Shown here: positions 24,540 to 33,900 of the stretch, piece by piece
Numbering within the stretch: position 1 is the first letter of the stretch
Layout: every line of letters begins with the position of its first letter
Assembly: GCF_047314965.1 (NCBI RefSeq)
Contig: NZ_JBLBVK010000057.1
Span: forward strand, 173,845 to 237,844
DNA length: 64,000 nucleotides
Direction of reading: 5' to 3'
DNA from: JAVJUV01 sp047314965
Lineage (GTDB): Bacteria; Pseudomonadota; Alphaproteobacteria; Rhodobacterales; Rhodobacteraceae
Made by a program: the position numbers and the translations under genes
The notes under the pieces: model-generated
Database searches by the model: none
What the model was told of the DNA's origin: nothing
The model's input: the letters and a program-made list of their open reading frames with translations, nothing else

Positions 24540-25960
24540 AACCGGTCCTCTCCGTCACCTCCGAATGCGTGCCGCTCATAAAGACGGGCGGTCTCGCCGA
24601 CGTGGCAGGGGCATTGCCCGGCGCGCTTTCGCCATTCGGGTGGGAGATGCGGACGCTTCTGCCCGGATACCGGCAGGTCATGTCCCGATGCCGCAAGGCG
24701 AAAAGCGTCATGGACCTGCCCGACCTCTTCGGTGGGGCAGTCCGGGTGCTTCAGGCAAAAGTCGATGGCCTGAAGCTCTATGTGCTTGACGCACCGCATC
24801 TTTTCGACCGGGAGGGCACGCCGTACCTTGATCCGCAGGGGCGGGATTTCCCCGATAACCCCGAGCGTTTCGCGGCGCTCTCCTGGGTTGCCGCCCGCAT
24901 CGCCTGCGAAGGGATCGGTGGCTGGACTCCGAAAGTACTTCACGGTCACGACTGGCAGGCAGGGCTTGCAGCCTATTTCGCGCGCAAGGCCGGTTGCGAA
25001 GTGGCGACCGTTTTCACGATCCACAACATCGCCTTCCAGGGTGTTGCGCCCGCCGACCGCATTGGCAGACTGAAACTCGACCGTGCGGATTTCACCGCGC
25101 GTGGGTTCGAGTACTGGGGCCAGGTCAGCACGATGAAAGCGGCACTGATCTGGTCCGATCGCATCACGACCGTAAGCCCGACCTATGCGGCCGAGTTGCA
25201 GACCCCTGAGTTCGGCATGGGAATGGAAGGCCTCCTGCGCAGCCGGGAAGCTGACCTGAAAGGTATCCTGAACGGGATCGACACCGATGTCTGGAACCCG
25301 GCGACCGACCCCGAGATCGCCAGCTACAAGACGGCGAAGGGAAAGGCGCGGGCAAAGACGAAGCTTCTCAAGGAATTCGGACTGCAACCAACGGATGGTC
25401 CGCTCTGTGCGGTGATCTCGCGTCTCAGTCATCAGAAGGGTCTGGACGTCCTGCTCGAAGCATTGCCGGCTCTCGTGGACCGCGGCGGTCAGCTTGTCCT
25501 CCTGGGGTCCGGTGATGCCGCGCTCGAGGCGGCGCTTCGGAATGCGTCCTCGCATCCAAACGTGGCAGTTCACATCGGCTACGACGAGGGAATGTCGCAC
25601 CGCATCATGGCCGGTGCCGATGCCATTCTCGTGCCATCGCGCTTCGAGCCCTGCGGCCTGACCCAACTCTACGGGTTGCGTTACGGCACGATTCCCGTCG
25701 TGGCGATGACCGGAGGTCTTGCCGATACCGTGATCAACGCCAGTCCGATGGCTCTGCGTTCCGGCGTCGCGACAGGTGTCCAGTTTCAGCCGGTTACCGC
25801 TCATGCGCTGGCCTCGGCATTGATCCGGACTGTCGAACTTTTTAAGGACAAACCGACCTGGGAGGCGCTGCAGCGAAACGCGATGCGGCAGGAGGTCGGT
25901 TGGGAGGCTTCTGCGGCGGAGTATGCCGCACTTTACGAAGAGGTTGCCCGGTCCCGATGA
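24536..25960 (+). CDS. glgA: Glycogen synthase (ADP-glucose dependent)
   Basis: Extends alpha-1,4-glucan chains from ADP-glucose. The 474-residue GT5 enzyme starts with the ADP-glucose motif KTGGLADVAGALPGAL (from about residue 17) and has the C-terminal nucleotide-binding half with SRLSHQKGLDVLLEA and the catalytic FEPCGLTQLYGLRYGTIPVV block. It overlaps both neighbours by four bases (ATGA with glgC and with glgX), so the synthesis genes are translationally coupled. Confidence 0.96.
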   Translation: MKPVLSVTSECVPLIKTGGLADVAGALPGALSPFGWEMRTLLPGYRQVMSRCRKAKSVMDLPDLFGGAVRVLQAKVDGLKLYVLDAPHLFDREGTPYLDPQGRDFPDNPERFAALSWVAARIACEGIGGWTPKVLHGHDWQAGLAAYFARKAGCEVATVFTIHNIAFQGVAPADRIGRLKLDRADFTARGFEYWGQVSTMKAALIWSDRITTVSPTYAAELQTPEFGMGMEGLLRSREADLKGILNGIDTDVWNPATDPEIASYKTAKGKARAKTKLLKEFGLQPTDGPLCAVISRLSHQKGLDVLLEALPALVDRGGQLVLLGSGDAALEAALRNASSHPNVAVHIGYDEGMSHRIMAGADAILVPSRFEPCGLTQLYGLRYGTIPVVAMTGGLADTVINASPMALRSGVATGVQFQPVTAHALASALIRTVELFKDKPTWEALQRNAMRQEVGWEASAAEYAALYEEVARSR

Positions 25961-28035
25961 ATTATTCGATGTCTGCCGGAAGGTCCGCTCCCCTCGGGGC
26001 GACCGTTGATGGTGACGGGGTAAATTTCGCGGTTTTCTCGGACCATGCGACGGCCATGTTTGTCTGTCTCTTCGACAGCGAGACGGGCGAAGAAACGCGT
26101 CTGTCTCTTCCCGAGAGAACCGGGGGCGTCTGGCATGGCCGTGTTGGGGGCATCGGTGCGGGGCAGGCCTATGGGTTTCGCGCGCAGGGTCCCTACCGTC
26201 CGGACGAAGGCCACCGATTCAACGCGAACAAGCTGCTGCTCGATCCGTATGCCCGCCGCATCACCGGCCATCCCCATTGGCACGACGCGCTCTATGGCTA
26301 TGACGTCTCCGCCGAGGCCAAGGACCTCAGCTTCGACACCCGTGACAGCGCGCGCTGGATGCCCCGCTGCATCGTGGAGGACATCCTGACGTCGCCCGCC
26401 AACAATCCCGACCGGCCACTGGGCGACACGGTTGTCTACGAGACGCATGTCAAAGGGCTGACAGCCCGCCATCCCTCGGTGCCCGACGGTGGCACTTTCC
26501 TTGCGGCGGCCAGTGCGCCTATTCTCGATCACCTGACAAAGCTCGGTGTCACGGCGGTGGAGTTCCTGCCGGTACAGGCCTTCATCAACGACCACTTCCT
26601 CGTCCGCAAGGGGCTGACCAACTACTGGGGCTACCAGACCATCGGCTTCTTCGCGCCGGACCCCCGCTACCTGTCCCAAGGCCGGATCGCCGAGGTCCGC
26701 ACCATGGTCGACGGGTTCCACTCGGCCGGGATCGAGGTGCTCCTCGACGTGGTCTACAACCACACCGGCGAAGGCGACCAGCTGGGTCCGACCCTTGCCT
26801 TCCGGGGTCTCGACAATGCCAGCTATTACCGGCTTGAACCCAACCGCCGCTATTACGTCAACGACAGCGGCACCGGGAACACGCTGAACATGGACCACCC
26901 GATGGTCCTGCGTATGGTCATGGATTCGCTGCGCTACTGGGTTCAGGTCATGGGCGTAGACGGGTTCCGCTTCGATCTTGCCGCCGCGCTTGGCCGCACG
27001 CCCGCCGGGTTCGACGGCGGTGCCTCCTTCTTTGACGCGCTCCGCCAGGACCCGGTGCTCAGCCAGGTCAAGCTCATCGCCGAGCCGTGGGACATCGGGC
27101 CCGGCGGCTATCAGCTTGGCGCCTTTCCTCCGCCCTTCATGGAATGGAACGACAAGTTCCGCGACGGCGTCCGCCAGTTCTGGCGGGGCGACGCCTTTCG
27201 GGCGCCTGATCTCGCCAATCGCCTGACCGGTTCGGCCGAGCAGTTCGATCACTCGGGCCGTCCCGCCACCTCCTCGGTCAACTTTCTCACGGCCCATGAC
27301 GGCATGACCCTGCAAGACACGGTCAGCTATGCGCGCAAGCACAACGAGGCCAATGGCGAAGGCGGCAAGGACGGCCACAGCCACGACTATTCGGACAACA
27401 TGGGGGTCGAGGGCGCGACCGGCGACCCGGCCATCACTGCCGCACGGGCCCGGCGCAAACGCGCGATGATGGCAACGCTTCTCTTCAGCCAGGGCACGCC
27501 GATGATTTTGGCCGGTGACGAGATCGGCCACACCCAGGGCGGCAACAACAACGCCTACAACCAGGACAATGAAACGTCCTGGCTCGACTGGTCGGACGTC
27601 GATGAAGAGTTCCTGGCCTTCACACGCCGCCTTATCGCCTTTCGGCGCGACCACCCGATCCTGCGGCAGAAACTGTTCCTGCATTCGCGCGAACGCGCGA
27701 TCGACGGCGTGGAGGATCTTTTCTGGTGGCGCGAAGACGGCCAGCCCATGGAGGCGCGGGACTGGCACGATCCGGAGCGCAAGCTGGTCGCCGTCGAAAA
27801 GCGCACGGCAGCAGGCACACCGGCCTATGCCGCGCTCGAATACGCGATCCTGCTGATTTTCAACGCGGGGGATGCCCTGCGCTTCACCCTGCCGCCCGCG
27901 CCAGAGGGTCAATTCTGGTGCCACGAAATCGACAGCGCTACGCCGGATCACGCGGCTGGTGTAATCATGGACAAGACGATCGGGATCGCCGGGCAAAGCG
28001 TGTCGGCGCTGGTGCTGGTGCAGAAGACTGAATGA
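25957..28035 (+). CDS. glgX: Glycogen debranching enzyme GlgX
   Basis: Hydrolyses alpha-1,6 branches, mainly short stubs left by phosphorylase. The 692-residue GH13 isoamylase-type protein has an N-terminal CBM48 domain (GVNFAVFSDHATAMFVCLFD), the catalytic block DGFRFDLAAALGR (nucleophile), LIAEPWDIGPGGYQLG (acid/base) and LTAHDGMTLQD (third acid). The start at ATG 25957 overlaps the glgA stop; an upstream in-frame start lies inside glgA and is not needed. Having GlgX with the synthesis genes and glgP in one operon means synthesis and breakdown are made together and must be balanced by enzyme regulation. Confidence 0.95.
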   Translation: MNYSMSAGRSAPLGATVDGDGVNFAVFSDHATAMFVCLFDSETGEETRLSLPERTGGVWHGRVGGIGAGQAYGFRAQGPYRPDEGHRFNANKLLLDPYARRITGHPHWHDALYGYDVSAEAKDLSFDTRDSARWMPRCIVEDILTSPANNPDRPLGDTVVYETHVKGLTARHPSVPDGGTFLAAASAPILDHLTKLGVTAVEFLPVQAFINDHFLVRKGLTNYWGYQTIGFFAPDPRYLSQGRIAEVRTMVDGFHSAGIEVLLDVVYNHTGEGDQLGPTLAFRGLDNASYYRLEPNRRYYVNDSGTGNTLNMDHPMVLRMVMDSLRYWVQVMGVDGFRFDLAAALGRTPAGFDGGASFFDALRQDPVLSQVKLIAEPWDIGPGGYQLGAFPPPFMEWNDKFRDGVRQFWRGDAFRAPDLANRLTGSAEQFDHSGRPATSSVNFLTAHDGMTLQDTVSYARKHNEANGEGGKDGHSHDYSDNMGVEGATGDPAITAARARRKRAMMATLLFSQGTPMILAGDEIGHTQGGNNNAYNQDNETSWLDWSDVDEEFLAFTRRLIAFRRDHPILRQKLFLHSRERAIDGVEDLFWWREDGQPMEARDWHDPERKLVAVEKRTAAGTPAYAALEYAILLIFNAGDALRFTLPPAPEGQFWCHEIDSATPDHAAGVIMDKTIGIAGQSVSALVLVQKTE

Positions 28036-28046
28036 GGGAGGTCTCA

Positions 28047-29678
28047 ATGGAACGGATCAAGGTAAACACGGCCCCGATCGAGGGGCAAAAGCCGGGCACA
28101 TCGGGTCTGCGCAAGAAGACCCATGTCTTCATGGGGCCGCACTACCTCGAAAACTTCATTCAGGCGATCTGGAACGGCATCGGCGGCGCCGAGGGCAAGA
28201 CCTTCGTTCTTGGGGGAGACGGGCGCTACTTCAACGATCGTGCCGCTCAGGTCATCCTGCGCATGGCCGCCGCTTCCGGCGCCCGCAAGGTCATCATCGG
28301 AAAGAACGCGCTCCTCTCCACGCCTGCGGCGTCCAACCTGATCCGCAAGCGCCAGACCGATGGCGGCATCATCATGTCGGCCAGCCACAATCCCGGCGGA
28401 CCGGACGAGGACTTCGGCGTCAAGTTCAACACGCCCAACGGCGGTCCGGCCCCCGAAGAGGTCACGAACCGCATCTTCGAGGCGACGAAAGAGATCACGT
28501 CCTACGACATCATCGAGACGCAGGACATCGACCTCTCGGCGCTGGGTACGACCGTACTGGCGGGCATGGAGATCGAGGTTGTCGATTCCGTCGCCGATTA
28601 TGCGGAATTGATGGAGTCGCTTTTCGACTTCGGAAAGATCCGCTCGCTTTTTGCCGGTGGCTTCACCATGCGCTTCGATGCCATGCATGCCGTGACTGGT
28701 CCCTACGCCACCGAGATCCTCGAAAACAGTCTTGGCGCAGCGAAGGGAACGGTGATCAACGGAACGCCCAGCCCCGATTTCGGCGGCGGCCACCCGGACC
28801 CGAACCCGATCTGGGCCAAGCCCTTGGTCGATCTCATGATGTCGGCCGATGCACCCGATTTCGCCGCCGCATCGGATGGTGACGGGGACCGCAACATGAT
28901 CCTTGGTCGCGGCGTCTACGTCACTCCCTCCGACAGCCTTGCGGTGCTGGCCGCCAACGCACATCTCGCACCGGGCTATGCCAGGGGCCTCGCCGGTGTT
29001 GCGCGCTCAATGCCGACTTCGGGTGCGGTCGATCTGGTCGCCAAGGCCAAGGGGATCGGCTGCTACGAGACCCCCACGGGCTGGAAGTTCTTCGGAAACC
29101 TCCTTGATGCGGGCAAGGCAACGCTTTGCGGCGAGGAATCGGCAGGCACCGGCTCCGACCACGTCCGCGAGAAAGACGGCCTTTGGGCCGTGCTTCTCTG
29201 GCTGAACATGCTCGCCGAAAGCGGCAAGTCCGTGAAAGAGATGCTGGCGGACCACTGGCGCACCTATGGCCGGAACTACTATTCCCGCCACGACTACGAA
29301 GCCGTGGACTCGGGCATCGCCAACGCCATGATGGACGTGCTTCGCGGCCAACTCGCCGATCTTCCCAGCCAGGCCTTCCCCGCAGGCACCGTCGCAATGG
29401 CCGACGAATTCGCCTACGACGATCCAGTGGACGGCTCACGGTCCGAAGGGCAGGGGATCCGCGTCGTTTTCGAGAACGGCAGCCGCATCGTCTATCGCCT
29501 GTCCGGCACCGGAACGGTCGGCGCGACGCTGCGGGTCTATCTCGAAGCCTATGAAGACGATCCGGCGAAACTCGACGCCGATGCCGAGACCGCACTTGCC
29601 GACATCATCGCTACGGCCGACCAGATCGCGGGTATCCGCGAACGCACCGGCCGCGAAGCGCCGGACGTGAAGACGTAA
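28047..29678 (+). CDS. pgm: Phosphoglucomutase, alpha-D-glucose specific
   Basis: Interconverts glucose-1-phosphate and glucose-6-phosphate, linking glycogen to central metabolism. The 543-residue product has the phosphoserine loop MSASHNPGGPDEDFG, the metal loop DGDGDRN, and the sugar-binding loop GEESAGTGSDH in the usual order and spacing. ATG 28047 is preferred over the ATG that overlaps the glgX stop at 28032 because GGGAGG lies at 28036-28041 with normal spacing, and homologues begin near this KVNTAP-like stretch. Last gene of the glycogen operon. Confidence 0.94.
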   Translation: MERIKVNTAPIEGQKPGTSGLRKKTHVFMGPHYLENFIQAIWNGIGGAEGKTFVLGGDGRYFNDRAAQVILRMAAASGARKVIIGKNALLSTPAASNLIRKRQTDGGIIMSASHNPGGPDEDFGVKFNTPNGGPAPEEVTNRIFEATKEITSYDIIETQDIDLSALGTTVLAGMEIEVVDSVADYAELMESLFDFGKIRSLFAGGFTMRFDAMHAVTGPYATEILENSLGAAKGTVINGTPSPDFGGGHPDPNPIWAKPLVDLMMSADAPDFAAASDGDGDRNMILGRGVYVTPSDSLAVLAANAHLAPGYARGLAGVARSMPTSGAVDLVAKAKGIGCYETPTGWKFFGNLLDAGKATLCGEESAGTGSDHVREKDGLWAVLLWLNMLAESGKSVKEMLADHWRTYGRNYYSRHDYEAVDSGIANAMMDVLRGQLADLPSQAFPAGTVAMADEFAYDDPVDGSRSEGQGIRVVFENGSRIVYRLSGTGTVGATLRVYLEAYEDDPAKLDADAETALADIIATADQIAGIRERTGREAPDVKT

Positions 29679-29912
29679 CGAACGCGCCGCTCAAGCTGTG
29701 ACCATATCGGGATCAGCGAAAAGAGTTAGCATCCCGTCACCGCACGTTGCGTTAATGGCTCGGGCGTCGAGCGCCCGTGCCATACACTTTGCATACGCAA
29801 TGCCGACGCTTTGCCGACCGGGTATTTTCCGTTAATTGCCCAGTGTGCAAAGGCCCATGGCGCCGCGACTCACGTCGGGCGTGCCAGGCGTTGGAAAATA
29901 CGCTCGGAAAGT
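29679..29912. other. Intergenic region between convergent pgm and rlmH
   Basis: No credible gene in these 234 bases. A hairpin at 29757-29781 (CGGGCG-TCGAG-CGCCCG core, extended by GGC/GCC past one mismatch) lies between the convergent genes and could end transcription, but no T-run follows it. Confidence 0.4.
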
Positions 29913-30380
29913 TCAGACGCGGTGATACGGCGCCCCGGCCAGGATCGAAGACGCGCGGTACAACTGCTCGGCCAGCATCACGCGGACCAGCATGTGCGGC
30001 CAGACCATCTGACCGAAACTCAGGGAAAAATCGGCAGTGGCGCGCAATGACGGATCTATCCCGTCCGCGCCCCCGATGACAAAGGCCGCCTCGGCGCGTC
30101 CTTCGTCGCGCCACTTGGCCAGAAGGTCGGCAAATGCCGGAGATGACAGGGTTTTTCCCCGCTCATCAAGTATGCAAACAGGATTTGAACCGCTGACCAC
30201 TTTCTCCAGAAGCGCGGCTTCTGAGGCGATTCCACCCTTCTTCGCTTCGACCTCCTGGAGGGTCACAGGCCCAAGCCCAAGGACCCGCCCTGTCTTGTCG
30301 AAACGGTCGAGATAGTCAGAGACAAGATCGGCCTCCGGGCCGGAACGCAGCCGGCCCACTGCAGCGATCTTCAGCTTCAT
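29913..30380 (-). CDS. rlmH: 23S rRNA (pseudouridine(1915)-N3)-methyltransferase
   Basis: Methylates pseudouridine 1915 in helix 69 of 23S rRNA on assembled ribosomes. The 155-residue SPOUT-family protein has the knot region and SAM-site blocks (CILDERGKTLSSPAFA, FVIGGADGID) and the conserved C-terminus (SFGQMVWPHMLVRVMLAEQL, ending near APYHR). Immediately upstream is rsfS, nine bases away; the rsfS-rlmH pair is a common ribosome-related gene couple. Confidence 0.95.
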   Translation of the reverse strand: MKLKIAAVGRLRSGPEADLVSDYLDRFDKTGRVLGLGPVTLQEVEAKKGGIASEAALLEKVVSGSNPVCILDERGKTLSSPAFADLLAKWRDEGRAEAAFVIGGADGIDPSLRATADFSLSFGQMVWPHMLVRVMLAEQLYRASSILAGAPYHRV

Positions 30381-30389
30381 CGGGCTGGT

Positions 30390-30875
30390 CTAGCTCCGTG
30401 ACGCAGCAGCCGCCTCGGCGGGAGAAAGCCACATCTTTTCAAGCTGATAGAATTCCCGAACCTCGGGACGGAAGACATGGACGATCACATCGCCAGTGTC
30501 GATCAGAACCCAGTCGCCGGCTTCCTTGCCTTCGACTTTCGAGAGCCGTCCGAATTCCTGCTTCAGCTTGTCCGTCAGGTGCTCGGCGATAGCCGCGACC
30601 TGCCGCGACGACCGGCCGGAAGCGATCACCATGTAATCGGCCATTTCGGACTTGCCGCGCAAATCGATCTTCACGATCTCCTCGGCCTTGTCGTCTTCCA
30701 GCGATGTCAGGATGTGTCCGAGCAACTCATCGCTCGTAAGTTTCGCAGCGTCTCCGGTCATTGCTGACCGGGATGCGTTTGCGGTCGAATTCGCGACCGC
30801 GTCATGGACTTGAGACAGGGCATTGACCTCCTTCGTCACACGCGGATCGTCCCGATCCACGCTCACCATATACAA
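30390..30875 (-). CDS. rsfS: Ribosomal silencing factor RsfS
   Basis: Binds ribosomal protein uL14 and blocks subunit joining in starvation. The conserved domain is at the C-terminal part: DDKAEEIVKIDLRGKSEMAD, YMVIASGRSSRQV, then GDVIVHVFRPEVREFYQLEKMW. The family is usually 105-125 residues. The frame given here, from 30875, is 161 residues and has about 38 extra N-terminal residues of low conservation; an internal ATG at 30761 would give 123 residues. Neither start has a good Shine-Dalgarno sequence, so the start is unresolved and the shorter form is quite possible. Confidence 0.9.
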   Translation of the reverse strand: MYMVSVDRDDPRVTKEVNALSQVHDAVANSTANASRSAMTGDAAKLTSDELLGHILTSLEDDKAEEIVKIDLRGKSEMADYMVIASGRSSRQVAAIAEHLTDKLKQEFGRLSKVEGKEAGDWVLIDTGDVIVHVFRPEVREFYQLEKMWLSPAEAAAASRS

Positions 30876-30926
30876 AATGTAGCATCGAAGACGTTCAATT
30901 CCAAGATCATCGCAAGTGGACGTGTC

Positions 30927-33900
30927 TCAATAGTCACGTTCGAAGAAGACGCCAATCGAGCTGTCCCCTTCGTTCGTCACCGATCCCTTGAGCGTGAACG
31001 AGGGTGAAACGTCGAGGTTGAGGTTCAATTTGGTTTCGCCACCAGCACCAATGGTCACATCCGTGTAGAGGTTCTCCCCAAGATAGGCCCCAGCCGTGAC
31101 GGCTGTGTTTCCCTCCTCGTCCACCGTGATATCGAGGTCTGCCAAACCCGCGCCCTGACGAATATTACCAACAATTCCCTCGCCTCCGCGCCCGGCAAGT
31201 GTGCGTACGGCCAGCGCAAGTCGCGCGGCCTGTATCGGTGAAAGCGTGTCCAGCCCGCGTCCGAAAATCAGCCGCGCCAAGACCTCTTCTTGCGGCAACT
31301 CAGGTTCCGATGTGAACGAGATTTCAGGGTCCATCACCGGCCCCGCCACGATGACGTTGATTGCGTATTCCTCGGCCCGTGTCGTCGCGCGAATTCGGAC
31401 GATTGGCAAGAAGGACCCCTGTATGGTCACCGTTGCCTCCTCCAGAGCGAGTCGCTGGCCAAGAATGTCCAGACGACCCCGGATCAAGTTGAAGGCTCCC
31501 AAAGGAATGGTGTTGTTGGTTGTTCCCGTAATTCGGAGATCGCCCCCGAATTCGCTCTCGAGGCCGCGACCCCGTATGAAAAGTCGGTTCGGCGCGGAAA
31601 CCCGAATGTCGAGAGAATACCCAGGACCGGTCGCCTGAGAATTCGACGTTCCACCTCCCAGCAATCCGGCGCGCTGGCGGGTGCCACGAACCGGTGGCGG
31701 CTCGTTGAGATGGGTGATCTCGGGTATGGCGCCCGCTCCGCCAAGCCCGGAAGACGGGATACGGATATTGGTTTCCGCCAGAGCCAGATCTCCTGAGATG
31801 CGTGCGCCTCCCAGTAGCGGACCCGAAATCGAGATGTCACCATCGACAGTGGTTTCCAGAATTCGTGGATCCTTAAGTACGACCTGTCTCAACGCCACTG
31901 TCAGATCTGCCGGAAACGGACTTGTTAGGCTGACGGGACCGTTTGCCGACAAGACGCCGCCGCTTTCAACGGCGGCTGTCATGGAAATCTGAGCCCGCCC
32001 GCCCGAAAGTGCCGCCGTTGCTGATATGTCATTCAGAACCACGTTCAGCGTAGGTGCGATCAGGCGCGCACCTGAGCTGGTAATCTGGCCAGAGAGCGAG
32101 TTCAGGGATGGAGCACCCCGAATGGACAAGCGAAACCCGGCAGTTCCGGATACGGCCCTGGGAGCAATGAAACTGTTGAGAAATCCGAGTGGGGCATTGC
32201 CACGAATATCCATGTCGACGTTCTTCAGATCGGCCTCTGCAGTTCCAGATGCTGAGACCTCCGATCCGCCTGGACCGCTTGCTGCGAGATCCAGTTCATA
32301 TTGACCATCGGGATTTTGACCGAGCGTGCCGGTCACCGTGGCAGGTCCTGCGAACCCGGGCGCAAACGAAGAGATTTCTTGCAGTCTTGCGCGAAGCTCG
32401 ATTTCACTCCCGTCAGCCGCAAGCGAGCCGGATGCGTTCGCGCTCAGAAGCGCGGTCGACAGGTCCATGCTCGCTATTCTGATCTCGGCGCCATCTCGTA
32501 CGGCCGCGAATTCCAGGGACAAATCGCCCGTAAGCAGGCGATCCGCTTCCGTTTGTCCGATGCTGAGGTTAGAGCCAGCGATCGAGCCGGTCAGGTCAAA
32601 ATGCTCCAGATCAGCACTGATACGCCCCGATGCATCACCCGCCAACTTGCCTGCTAGGGGCAGTCCTGACAGGTCGGCAAGAATTGAGAGATCGTCCGCA
32701 TTGGCTTGCAACTTGCCGTCGAATGCGGCGGCTTGGCCAAGGGGATCGGCGGCGGTTCCATCCAGCTTGATCGAAAGCCCGGCACCACGGGCTTCAGTTA
32801 CGACTTGCCAGTCGAGACCGGCTTGCTGTCCGCGTGCGGAGAACTCCAAGGATTCGGCTGGCGCACCCACCAGCAGCTTCGATGCGTCGGGCAATCTTCC
32901 CGTGATATCGAACCGCCCGGTCTCGGGAACGATTTCTCCGTTGCCTTGCAACTCGATCCAGGGCCCCACCGCGGAACTGTCCCGCAAGGTATAGACGTTA
33001 CCTGCGACTGCCCCATCCAAATCAAAGATGACATCGCCGCCCAACAGACTGTCTGCCTGGGCAATGCCGGTTTTGAGGTTGCTGGACGATCCGGTCAGTT
33101 TGAGGGATACGCGGCTGAGGTCCGTCGCCAGTTCACCAGCAAAATCGGTGGAAATACTGCCCGCGATTGGCCGCTCGGCCAGCGCCGCGAAATCGCTCAG
33201 GTCATCGGCTTCGAACCGTCCGCTGCCGGAGATCACAGGCAAATGAAAGACGTCTACTGCGCTACCTCGCCCGATGAGGCGCGTACCTTCGAGCGCGGTC
33301 TCTACATTCCAACTCCAGACCCTGTCGTCGTCCTCCTGTGCATCTCCCGTCAAGCGAACTGGGCCGGAAACCTGCGGTAGCAGAATAGAGGCATCATCCA
33401 ATGAGCCTGAAAGAACCAGCGCAGAGCCTCCGGATTTCAGCGAAATTCGGCCTGTAATTTCGGCATTGGGGGTCTCGAGCGTCCGGATCTCTGCCGCAAT
33501 TCCTGTCTTGTCGCGACGCGCCGAAATATCCAGGTTTGCCTCGCCTTCGAGAATCCGGTCGGCCTGCTCGTTGTCGACGAAGAGATCTCCACTCGTTCCC
33601 TTTGCGGAGAAATCAAAGAAGCCTGCTAGAGGCTGAAGGTCAAAATCTGTTTCCAGAGCGACCCGTCCGCCCAGGGTGCGGCCAGCGATACCGGAAAACG
33701 CGGATAGTTGATTGGCGAATAAGTTGGCTTCCCCAGAAATCGCAGGGCCATTCCCGGCAAAGGCCACCTCGGCATTTCCGTCCAGCCCATAAGTCTCGCC
33801 ATTGACTGAAAGGCCTTCAAGGCGCAGTGGGCCGCCTGATGTCCAGTCAAGGTCCGCTCGTCCCGTTACTACCTCACCCAACGCCTCTGCGGCTTCGGGG

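Noticed and set aside
29757..29781. Terminator between pgm and rlmH
   Set aside because: The stem is good but no T-run follows on either strand, so I mention it only within the gap description.
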